This document shows positions 1 to 4,876 of a DNA stretch of 6,964 nucleotides, piece after piece. Position 1 is the first letter of the stretch. Each line of letters opens with the position of its first letter. The DNA lies in NCBI GenBank assembly GCA_021811745.1, contig JAJZNH010000028.1, positions 1 to 6,964 of the forward strand, in the 5' to 3' direction. The translations under genes and the position numbers were made by a program. Under the pieces are notes generated by a model. That model did no database searches and was not told the DNA's origin. It saw nothing but the letters and a program-made list of their open reading frames with translations. Source of the stretch: Acidobacteriota bacterium. Lineage in GTDB: Bacteria > Acidobacteriota > Terriglobia > Terriglobales > Acidobacteriaceae.

Positions 1-117
1 AATGTGCGGATAGAGCGCGCCCGCATCGATGAAGACCGCATGCCCGCCGACCGGCTGTACGACTCGTGCGCCAGCCTCCCTCAAGTGTTCGCCGAGCCAC
101 TGTACCTGGCCAATGCG
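1..117 (-). other. Tryptophanase / tyrosine phenol-lyase-like C-terminal fragment, in frame after the S55 domain
   Basis: Reading the minus strand from about 117 to 1 gives [13 protein letters not shown], then [20 protein letters not shown] and ALYPHI. From memory this matches the part of tryptophanase around residues 340-380 of about 470: E. coli TnaA has a YRIAQVQYL helix, then GGHAAFVDAGKLLPHI. The tyrosine phenol-lyase version has GGHAVF/YxDA. These are beta-eliminating PLP enzymes of the aromatic amino acid beta-lyase family. The PLP-binding lysine and the whole N-terminal two thirds are absent, so this piece cannot be an active enzyme by itself. It shares one uninterrupted frame with the S55 domain. 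The change of family falls at or within the codons for YRIGQ (120-106). Confidence 0.7.
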
Positions 118-513
118 GTATGAGAGCGCGCCCAGCAGCTTGTTGCCAATGTAGACGGGACTGCCGCTCATGCCTTCAACCACACCCGTGTATTCGGGCC
201 GGGCGCCGTGTAGCTGGGCCAGGATCATGTCCTGGCCGGGGCCGCGCGCTCCGCGAAGCACACCCAGAATCTCCACATCCATCGGTACGGGCTTGGTGCC
301 CGTGAAAACCGTCCACGCTGTCGCCGTCATGCCACGGCGCACCTGGCTAAGCGGGAAAAAACCACCCCCGGGCGCGGGCGGGCGGAGGTCCGCTGTTCCG
401 TTCGGCCGGGATCGTTGCCCGGGTGATGAAGTTGCGCGGCCAGAAGGGGTTTGCGCAGCAAGCAGGACCGCGGCTGGAAATGCGGTCGCAATACCGAGGA
501 CGGCTGCCAGCAT
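1..513 (-). CDS. Secreted SpoIVB-type S55 peptidase-like protein, fused in frame to a tryptophanase-like segment; partial
   Basis: The reading frame is open from the start to the left edge, so the C-terminus is missing. A hydrophobic, Ala/Leu-rich N-terminus looks like a signal peptide, followed by a Pro/Gly/Ser-rich linker to about residue 60. Next comes an S55-like stretch: a [10 protein letters not shown] strand, a GQDMILAQL strand, then [14 protein letters not shown] around residues 110-122, which contains the serine motif GMSGSP of the SpoIVB peptidase family. In acidobacterial members this motif lies near the N-terminus and several hundred more residues follow. Here, after GALSYRIGQ, the frame instead reads like tryptophanase/tyrosine phenol-lyase (see the separate entry). 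The start is uncertain. ATG at 513 has AAGGAAG about 17 nt upstream, which is far. GTG at 552 would add a basic stretch (RHRIR) and give a better signal peptide. The gene is divergent from the VWFA-related gene. The family call for the N-terminal part is fairly secure; the function of the fused product is unknown. Confidence 0.72.
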   Translation of the reverse strand, partial: MLAAVLGIATAFPAAVLLAAQTPSGRATSSPGQRSRPNGTADLRPPAPGGGFFPLSQVRRGMTATAWTVFTGTKPVPMDVEILGVLRGARGPGQDMILAQLHGARPEYTGVVEGMSGSPVYIGNKLLGALSYRIGQVQWLGEHLREAGARVVQPVGGHAVFIDAGALYPHI

Positions 514-711
514 TCGGATCCGATGCCGGACTTCCTTAGAACAAGTTTCCACGTCTATAAGAGTACAGCCAGCCGGGCCGTGGTTGCGCGCGCGCAAGAA
601 ACGGCTGCAGGGAGCCGACCAACAAAGCACATTCGCTCTGGCGGTTTGCGCGCTTCGTTTGTAAAGCGCGGGCTGTGCTTTTGCTGCCAAGATAGTGTTT
701 TTTCCGGCCGC

Positions 712-822
712 ATGAGCCAAACGCCGCCGGAGCAGCAGATCGAAGTCCAGGACGATGAAATGCCGGGGGAACGGAATCATCCCGAATCGTTGGAAGACTG
801 CTACAATCCCCTATGCTGTTGA
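712..822 (+). CDS. Possible small acidic ORF (36 aa) upstream of the VWFA-related gene; weak
   Basis: An ATG-to-TGA frame of 36 codons ends 14 nt before the preferred start of the VWFA-related gene. The peptide begins [12 protein letters not shown] and is strongly acidic (runs of D and E). It ends CYNPLCC, with three cysteines in its last seven residues. It has no signal peptide or membrane segment. No Shine-Dalgarno sequence precedes the ATG (upstream is TTTTTTCCGGCCGC). The -10-like TACAAT of the next gene lies inside it, so both cannot easily be true from one promoter. I do not recognise it. It could be a leader peptide or chance. Confidence 0.2.
   Translation: MSQTPPEQQIEVQDDEMPGERNHPESLEDCYNPLCC
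802..807 (+). promoter_or_regulatory. -10-like element (TACAAT) for the VWFA-related gene
   Basis: TACAAT matches the sigma-70 -10 consensus at five of six positions and would put the transcript start near 814, about 23 nt before ATG 837. No good -35 lies 16-18 bp upstream, so this is tentative. If correct, the in-frame ATG at 813 would be at or outside the transcript end, which favours the 837 start. Confidence 0.25.
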
Positions 823-824
823 GC

Positions 825-831
825 AGAGAGG
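825..831 (+). promoter_or_regulatory. Ribosome binding site that decides the VWFA-related gene start
   Basis: AGAGAGG lies 5 nt before ATG 837. The alternative in-frame ATG at 813 has no purine-rich sequence before it, so 837 is preferred. Confidence 0.6.
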
Positions 832-836
832 TGGCC

Positions 837-2051
837 ATGTACCCATCGCGCCGATTCGTCTCTTTCCAGCGCCGACTCCCGCTTGCGGTGCTGGCTCTTT
901 TCGTCATGGCTGTTGCCTTAACGCCGGTTGGACGGTCGCAAGCCCAGCAGCCCGCCAATCCCCAATCACAGCAGACCGTTCAGACTCCGCCGGCCTCCGG
1001 TGGGCCTTCCGGGGACTCCGGCGTGATTGCGTTGCCCAAGAAGACGCCGGCCGACGTCGCTCCGGTTCCGGCGCCGCCGCGTCCGGAGTTTAAGAATCCG
1101 CCGGGGGCAGGGAATTACTCGCTGCAGTTGAACGTCCCCGAAGTGACACTGGATGTGGGCGTACTGCTTCAAAAGACCGGCCAGTTTGTTCCCGGCCTTC
1201 AGCCAGGCAACTTCCGCGTGTTTGAGAACGGGGTGCAGCAGAAGATCATTGGCTTCAGGCGTATTGAAGCCCCGATCACGGCGCTGCTTTTATGCGAGTT
1301 TGCCGCGCACGGCTGGCCTTTCCGATTCGACATGCTGAATGCGGCGTGGGCCTTTACCGAGCAACTTCGCCCGCAGGATTATGTGGCGTTGACGACTTTC
1401 GATCTGACGCCGCATATCATGGTCGATTTCACGCAGAACCATGCGGAGATCCAGCAGGCGATTAACACGCTGGGAATGCAAGCATGGGCTCCCGCCGCAT
1501 TTTATGAAACGAACATTTTCGATGCGCTTAGCGACGCGCTGGACCGGCTTTCGCGTATTCCGGGGCAAAAGTACATCATTCTCATTGCATCTGGACACGA
1601 CTCGATGTCCCAGCTCACTCTAGACCAGATGCTCAAGCGCGTAAAGGAATCTCGCAATGTCACGATCTACACCATTTCGACGGGTGGGCTTTTGCTCGCG
1701 CTGACTGAAGGGCAGCCGGGGATGAGGGGCGGCATGTACGACATGACCTATCTCCAGGCCGACAACCAGATGAGAACCTTCGCAAGCTATACGGGAGGCA
1801 TGAGCTTCTTCCCGCGATTTGCTGGTGAACTGCCCGATGATGTCCGGTCCATCAACCAGGCGATCCGGTCCAAGTACGAACTCGTCTACCGGCCGAGCGA
1901 TGCCAAGCAGGACGGGACATGGCGCAAGCTGCGTGTGGAACTGGTGGACGCGGAAGGCAAGCCTTTGCGCTTCCAGGACCAGAAGCATCACCCGCTTAAG
2001 TACCAGATCATCGCCCGCGACGGGTATCGCGCCAAGCAGCAAGTGGAGTAA
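837..2051 (+). CDS. Secreted VWFA-related protein, acidobacterial type, with degenerate metal site
   Basis: The protein has 404 residues and belongs to the acidobacterial VWFA-related family (TIGR03436 type), which is greatly expanded in that phylum; the substrates of these proteins are unknown. Residues 1-35 are a signal peptide (basic RRFVSFQRR, then a Leu/Ala/Val core, ending near SQAQQ), so it acts outside the cytoplasmic membrane. A Pro/Gln-rich linker follows to about residue 90. The family signature sits around residues 103-140: VTLDVGVLLQ, FVPGLQPGNFRVFENGVQQK. The von Willebrand factor A fold covers about 146-285: ALLLCEFAAHG, a helix and LRPQDYVALTTFDL, ETNIFDALSDALDRL, then YIILIASGHDS. 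The first metal-site motif, DxSxS in classical domains, is CEFAA here, so metal-dependent adhesion is unlikely unless supplied differently. The C-terminus (345-404) has the usual YELVYRPS plus a beta-sandwich-like tail. The ATG at 837 was chosen over 813 because of AGAGAGG 5 nt upstream. The gene is divergent from the S55-like gene and convergent with the small membrane protein gene. Confidence 0.92.
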   Translation: MYPSRRFVSFQRRLPLAVLALFVMAVALTPVGRSQAQQPANPQSQQTVQTPPASGGPSGDSGVIALPKKTPADVAPVPAPPRPEFKNPPGAGNYSLQLNVPEVTLDVGVLLQKTGQFVPGLQPGNFRVFENGVQQKIIGFRRIEAPITALLLCEFAAHGWPFRFDMLNAAWAFTEQLRPQDYVALTTFDLTPHIMVDFTQNHAEIQQAINTLGMQAWAPAAFYETNIFDALSDALDRLSRIPGQKYIILIASGHDSMSQLTLDQMLKRVKESRNVTIYTISTGGLLLALTEGQPGMRGGMYDMTYLQADNQMRTFASYTGGMSFFPRFAGELPDDVRSINQAIRSKYELVYRPSDAKQDGTWRKLRVELVDAEGKPLRFQDQKHHPLKYQIIARDGYRAKQQVE

Positions 2052-2060
2052 AGGGAAGCA

Positions 2061-2088
2061 CGGCGGCGGTGTTGCAACACCGCCGCCG
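2061..2088. terminator. Perfect 28-bp palindrome between convergent genes; probable bidirectional terminator
   Basis: CGGCGGCGGTGTTG is followed directly by its exact reverse complement. As RNA this forms a very GC-rich hairpin, with only the central bases left as a loop. It starts 10 nt after the stop of the VWFA-related gene and lies 35 nt beyond the stop of the leftward small membrane protein gene. There is no T-tract on either side, so it is not a textbook intrinsic terminator. It may block RNA decay or work together with Rho. Confidence 0.6.
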
Positions 2089-2122
2089 GATATCCTGCGC
2101 GGTTCGAGTCCGAAGGCCCGTG

Positions 2123-2404
2123 TTAGTGGACGATGTTGAGCTGCTCAAGAATGTTCCAGACGTAATAGATGACGACCACTGCTGTCATGGCCAGGACCAG
2201 CCATTGTGCGACGTGCAGATAGGGCTCCACCCTGGCTACTTTTGAGACAATCACTGCCTGCGCTGCCTTTTCGTGTTCAAACGAATCGTCAAGGAAGATC
2301 TGGTCTTCCTCGTCCCGGGTCAGGCTCGAGCGATAGATATACAGCCCAGCCGCAATTACGACCAAAGAGCTCCATACGACCCACATGATCGGCATGAACC
2401 CCAT
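2123..2404 (-). CDS. Small two-helix inner-membrane protein, function unknown
   Basis: The protein has 93 residues. Two hydrophobic segments, about residues 5-24 (MWVVWSSLVVIAAGLYIY) and 65-84 (VAQWLVLAMTAVVVIYYVW), flank a charged loop of about 40 residues. The acidic stretch TRDEEDQIFLDD comes first in the loop, followed by a Lys/Val-rich part. No cysteine or histidine metal motif is present. The start is well supported: GGAGGAGG (plus 2411-2418) lies 6 nt before the ATG. It is transcribed away from the iron-sulfur carrier gene and converges on the VWFA-related gene, so it appears to be a single-gene unit. I do not recognise a named family. The strong ribosome binding site and clean membrane topology make it a real gene. 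Confidence 0.78.
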   Translation of the reverse strand: MGFMPIMWVVWSSLVVIAAGLYIYRSSLTRDEEDQIFLDDSFEHEKAAQAVIVSKVARVEPYLHVAQWLVLAMTAVVVIYYVWNILEQLNIVH

Positions 2405-2751
2405 ACTCGTCCTCCTCCAAATTCATTCCGTCCCCTCACCGGCGGGGTCCGTGCAGAAATTGCGGCCTCGAAGGTGGAGGGCCTTTTGGTTGACAATCAT
2501 AGCCCGGAATTGGTACTCGCGCCGCGAATTATTTTTTGGGCGCATTTTTCTGGTTCAGGTGGCCCGGAGTTGGGGGGTGGGACGCGGGTCTATTGCCTGA
2601 TAGACAAGGGTTTTCCAGAGGGGCCGGATTTTCGCGACTTTCTGTCTGCGGATGCATCCAAGTAGGAGGAAAGCCGGCATCGGGCTTGTATCCTCGCCCG
2701 GTGAACGGTAAAGTACAGAGAAGGGTTATACCTTCACTCTCGGGAGAAACT
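2405..2751. other. Divergent intergenic spacer between the small membrane protein and the iron-sulfur carrier genes
   Basis: No gene is supported here. A perfect TTGACA at 2490-2495 reads rightward; its only -10 partner, TACTCG at 2514-2519 (18-bp gap), is poor. The overlapping TGACAA reads TTGTCA leftward, so the same site could offer a -35 to either gene. Nearer the carrier gene, TTGTAT (2686-2691) and TAAAGT (2709-2714) are spaced 17 bp apart, a weak promoter candidate that would start transcription near 2721. A short inverted repeat, GCGCC near 2519 with GGCGC near 2540, encloses a T-rich loop and is followed by ATTTTTC. I saw no recognisable riboswitch or IscR/Fur-type operator. Confidence 0.45.
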
Positions 2752-3123
2752 ATGGCTACAGCAACTGCTACATCCGCCCAGGAAACGACCAAGAAGACGC
2801 CTCTTACCCTGACTCCGCAGGCGATTGCAAAAGTGCGTGAGATCATGGCTACCCAGGATCCGCTGCCGGCAGGGCTGCGCATTGGCGTGGTGGGCGGGGG
2901 CTGCTCCGGCTTTCAATATTCCATGGCTTTCGAGAACCAGAGCGGCATGATGGACAAGGTCTTCACGTTCGACGACCTGAAGGTCTTCGTGGATGCTACC
3001 TCGTTGATGTACCTGAACGGCTGCACAGTGGATTATGTGGAGACATTGGAAGCGGCTGGCTTCAAGTTTGACAATCCCCAGGTGAAGAGCACCTGCGGAT
3101 GCGGCTCATCCTTCAATGTCTAA
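2752..3123 (+). CDS. A-type iron-sulfur cluster carrier (IscA/ErpA/HesB family)
   Basis: The protein has 123 residues and is complete. The family carries and inserts Fe-S clusters into target proteins in the cytoplasm. Residues 1-17 are a Thr/Ala/Lys-rich lead. The domain runs from about 18 (LTLTPQAIAKVREIM) to the end. The three cluster-binding cysteines of the family are present: Cys51 in GGGCSGFQYSM, and Cys115 and Cys117 in CGCGSSF. A fourth cysteine, Cys91, sits in YLNGCTVDY, where E. coli IscA and ErpA have Ser or Thr. ATG 2752 is preceded by GGGAG at 2742-2746. The frame is open upstream to 2536, but that extension has no ribosome binding site and no homology that I recognise. No isc or suf genes adjoin it, which fits a free-standing ErpA-like carrier better than an operon IscA or SufA. 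Subgroup assignment from sequence alone is not certain, so no symbol is given. Confidence 0.96.
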   Translation: MATATATSAQETTKKTPLTLTPQAIAKVREIMATQDPLPAGLRIGVVGGGCSGFQYSMAFENQSGMMDKVFTFDDLKVFVDATSLMYLNGCTVDYVETLEAAGFKFDNPQVKSTCGCGSSFNV

Positions 3124-3165
3124 TTGCTGACAACAGCGCGCTGATCTGCCTTGGGTTCCCTCGCA

Positions 3166-3200
3166 AACAGGCCCGCCCCCACGCCGGGGACGGGCCTGTT
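3166..3200. terminator. Strong hairpin between convergent iron-sulfur carrier gene and pilus operon
   Basis: AACAGGCCCG pairs with CGGGCCTGTT (10 bp). After one C/A mismatch, CCCC pairs with GGGG, leaving a loop of ACGCC. The hairpin lies 42 nt after the carrier stop and 44 nt beyond the stop of the pseudopilin gene, so it can serve both convergent units. The downstream side is only mildly T-rich (TTGTCCGTTGTGG), and the minus-strand side starts TTTGCG. Confidence 0.72.
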
Positions 3201-3244
3201 GTCCGTTGTGGCCTCTTCGCGGCATGGAAGGTACAGCGTACCCG

Positions 3245-4258
3245 TTACTGTTGCGGAGCGGGTGACATGGGTGAAGAGGACGAACCGTTGCCCGAGCCGG
3301 TTCCAGGGCTTGAACTAAACGGCGAACTTGAGCCAAACGGCGAACTTGAACCGGAAGGTGCACCAGAACCGGAAGGCGAGCTTGAACCAAACGGGGAACT
3401 GCCCACAGGACTTGAGGTGCTGCTGGCGGGCTGGCCAATTGCGCCGGAATTTCCGCCGGTCATGGTCTGATCGGCAAGAGGATCGTAGACAAACTCCCAC
3501 TGGTTATAATGGTCTTTCTTCTTGTAGATCATGATGGACTGCTTGGGGCTGCCGGGCTCGAAGCCAATAATGCCCCCGCCGCCGAAAGTCTGGCCGCTCA
3601 GTCCACTCCCCGATCCGCTATTGGATCCGCTACCGGTTCCCGGGGCGGAACTGCTGCCGGTTGATGTGCCGCTTGTCCCGCTCATGGGGCTGCTCATCGG
3701 GCTGCTAGCCCCGCTCATGGGACTGGAGGAACTGTCTCCCATTCCGCCCGGAGCGGCCGGAGCCCCCGGCCCGGTTCCTGAGCCGCCCGAGTCAAAGAGC
3801 GAACCGCTTCCCATCGGCGATGCGCCTTGTACGCCGTTTCCGCCGCTGGGGCCTGTTCCCGCCACCGTCGTGGCGCTGCCCGCCAACGGCTGCCCGAAGA
3901 AGCCCATCGCCGTGGGCGTCTTATTCTGACCGAAGAGAATGGGCTTCCAGTCGGCCTTGCCGGTGATCGGGTCCTTGTACTTCTGACGCAGAAATCGAAT
4001 TTCGTTTGTCTTTACCAGCGCGTCGAGATTGGGCGGATAGGCCTGGAACTGCCTGTAATAGAGCTGGATGGCGCGTTCGTATTGCTTGCCGCGCTCCATG
4101 GTTTCCCGTTCGCGGTCGAGTTGGATCTGCTTGGCGACGCGGGGTGCGGCAACCGAGATCGCCAGCGTAAAGAGCAGTAGAAGGAAAATCGCCGCCAGCA
4201 GGATGAAGCCCTCTTCAGATGGGGGCGGCTGGCGGCGGGTTGGATTGGATGTCATCAT
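3245..4258 (-). CDS. Pseudopilin-like (GspG-like) protein with long Gly/Ser/Pro-rich linkers
   Basis: The protein has 337 residues and is the last gene of the pil operon. Residues 1-17 form a type III (prepilin) leader ending EEG, with probable prepilin-peptidase cleavage between Gly17 and Phe18. An uninterrupted hydrophobic helix follows (18-39, FILLAAIFLLLLFTLAISVA), then a charged helix (40-70) and YPPNLDALV...FLRQKYKDPITGKADW (74-104), which resembles the GspG/major pseudopilin core. Residue 5 after the cleavage site is Ala instead of the usual Glu. Residues 134-222 are Gly/Ser/Pro-rich. A conserved-looking island (223-265: TFGGGGIIGFEPGS, YKKKDHYNQWEFVYDP) is followed by a second low-complexity tail with hexapeptide repeats. 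ATG 4258 lies 13 nt after the preceding stop and has no good Shine-Dalgarno, so coupling is likely; ATG 4255 is an equal alternative. It probably enters a pilus or type II secretion-like pseudopilus. Whether it is a major or minor subunit cannot be told. Confidence 0.75.
   Translation of the reverse strand: MMTSNPTRRQPPPSEEGFILLAAIFLLLLFTLAISVAAPRVAKQIQLDRERETMERGKQYERAIQLYYRQFQAYPPNLDALVKTNEIRFLRQKYKDPITGKADWKPILFGQNKTPTAMGFFGQPLAGSATTVAGTGPSGGNGVQGASPMGSGSLFDSGGSGTGPGAPAAPGGMGDSSSSPMSGASSPMSSPMSGTSGTSTGSSSAPGTGSGSNSGSGSGLSGQTFGGGGIIGFEPGSPKQSIMIYKKKDHYNQWEFVYDPLADQTMTGGNSGAIGQPASSTSSPVGSSPFGSSSPSGSGAPSGSSSPFGSSSPFSSSPGTGSGNGSSSSPMSPAPQQ
3308..3397 (-). repeat. 18-bp tandem repeat coding hexapeptides (SPFGSS type)
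   Basis: Five 18-bp units lie end to end and encode SPFGSS, SPSGSG, APSGSS, SPFGSS and SPFSSS (residues 288-317 of the pseudopilin-like protein). On the plus strand the units read as variants of GGCGAACTTGAACCGGAA. Because the unit length is a multiple of three, changes in copy number keep the frame. The copies have diverged at several positions, so this is not a very recent expansion. Confidence 0.8.
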
Positions 4259-4271
4259 CTCGTAAGCCGGT

Positions 4272-4874
4272 TCAGAATCCCGTTACAGTCAGAACTTGCT
4301 TGTTGTTGTAGCCCAGGTCGGTGATGTCGACGCTTTGGGGACGGATCAGGCCCACTTTATAACGATGGTCGACGATCTGACCTGTCTTGGCCATGAAGAT
4401 GTCATCTCCATGGACGAAGAAGGCTTCGAGTGATCTATCGCTTGACTCGGTATAGCCGAAATATTTCAGGTCAATGGGCGGCGGCTTGGGCGGGCCGGGC
4501 GGAGGCGCGGGCGTAATCACTGCCGGACCGCTGGCCCGGGCGCTCTTGATCGGCTTTTCCATCTGCACGGGTGCTGAATCGGCCGAGAAGATGTTCCGGC
4601 CCGTCCCGGTGTATACCACGTCTTCACTTTCGGCGAGCTTGTCAAAATGCAGGGTGGGATCGATGCTGGCGTTGCTGAGCTTTTGCGCCTCTTGTCCGTT
4701 CGCTGATGCGGTTCCAGTCTGCGTGCTCTCATTTGCCGGCGGCCGGCGTGCCGGCACAGACGGCCCCACGATCGTCTGGTAAAGCTGCCAGCCTCCGTAG
4801 CCGAAGATAAACGAGAACAGCACAATCACTGCGTAAACCTGGCGTTTGTTTTCCGTACCCAGACGCATTGCCAC
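4272..4874 (-). CDS. PilP/GspC-like bitopic inner-membrane protein of the pil operon
   Basis: The protein has about 200 residues. The short cytoplasmic N-terminus (RLGTENKRQ) is followed by one membrane helix (about 13-32, VYAVIVLFSFIFGYGGWQLY). A disordered periplasmic stretch contains GRNIFSA (about 92-98), a motif position where GspC-type proteins have RNIF/NLF. A proline-rich linker (APPPGPPKPPP, about 123-133) precedes a compact beta-rich domain (135-198: IDLKYFGYTES, LEAFFVHGDDIFMAKTGQIV, YKVGLIRPQSVDI). This layout is that of PilP and the GspC homology region, which connect PilN/PilO to the secretin. It lacks the lipobox typical of PilP, so GspC-like is equally possible. The frame is open to 4979, but ATG 4979 would overlap pilO by over 100 nt. 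GTG 4874 has AGGAGG 10 nt upstream and is preferred; ATG 4868 is the alternative, 16 nt from the same site. Confidence 0.72.
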   Translation of the reverse strand: MAMRLGTENKRQVYAVIVLFSFIFGYGGWQLYQTIVGPSVPARRPPANESTQTGTASANGQEAQKLSNASIDPTLHFDKLAESEDVVYTGTGRNIFSADSAPVQMEKPIKSARASGPAVITPAPPPGPPKPPPIDLKYFGYTESSDRSLEAFFVHGDDIFMAKTGQIVDHRYKVGLIRPQSVDITDLGYNNKQVLTVTGF

Positions 4875-4876
4875 GG

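Larger units (their letters stand above)
514..836. other. Divergent intergenic spacer between the S55-like and VWFA-related genes
   Basis: No well-supported gene was found here; a weak 36-residue frame at 712-822 is listed separately. The spacer contains a 14-bp alternating purine-pyrimidine palindrome, TTGCGCGCGCGCAA, at 584-597. It also contains an imperfect hairpin with CGCGCTT at 649-655 pairing with AAGCGCG at 664-670 (8-nt loop). A TACAAT hexamer at 802-807 is the best -10 candidate for the rightward gene. I found no convincing paired promoter for the leftward gene. Any protein-coding reading across this spacer lacks a ribosome binding site. Confidence 0.5.

Noticed and set aside
768..790. 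ECF-sigma-like promoter (GGAAC then CGT)
   Set aside because: The spacing is short and the match is limited to a few bases common in this GC-rich spacer.
536..958. Minus-strand 140-aa frame covering the divergent spacer
   Set aside because: It overlaps the start of the VWFA-related gene antisense, has no recognisable motif, and is out of frame with the S55-like protein.
1620..2042. Minus-strand 140-aa frame
   Set aside because: It is antisense to the well-supported VWFA-related gene; no motif, and not adjacent to a ribosome binding site.
2536..2751. In-frame N-terminal extension of the iron-sulfur carrier to an ATG at 2536 (195 aa in total)
   Set aside because: The extension has no ribosome binding site at its start and no family resemblance, while ATG 2752 has GGGAG at the right distance and gives the usual family length.
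3099..3470. Plus-strand frame with acidic repeats (GELEPNGELEPEG)
   Set aside because: It is the antisense reading of the hexapeptide repeats in the pseudopilin-like gene; the repeats explain its regularity, and it has no supporting start signal.
3531..3929. Plus-strand 132-aa proline/leucine-rich frame
   Set aside because: It lies opposite the Gly/Ser/Pro-rich linker of the pseudopilin-like gene, whose low-complexity codons keep the opposite frame open.
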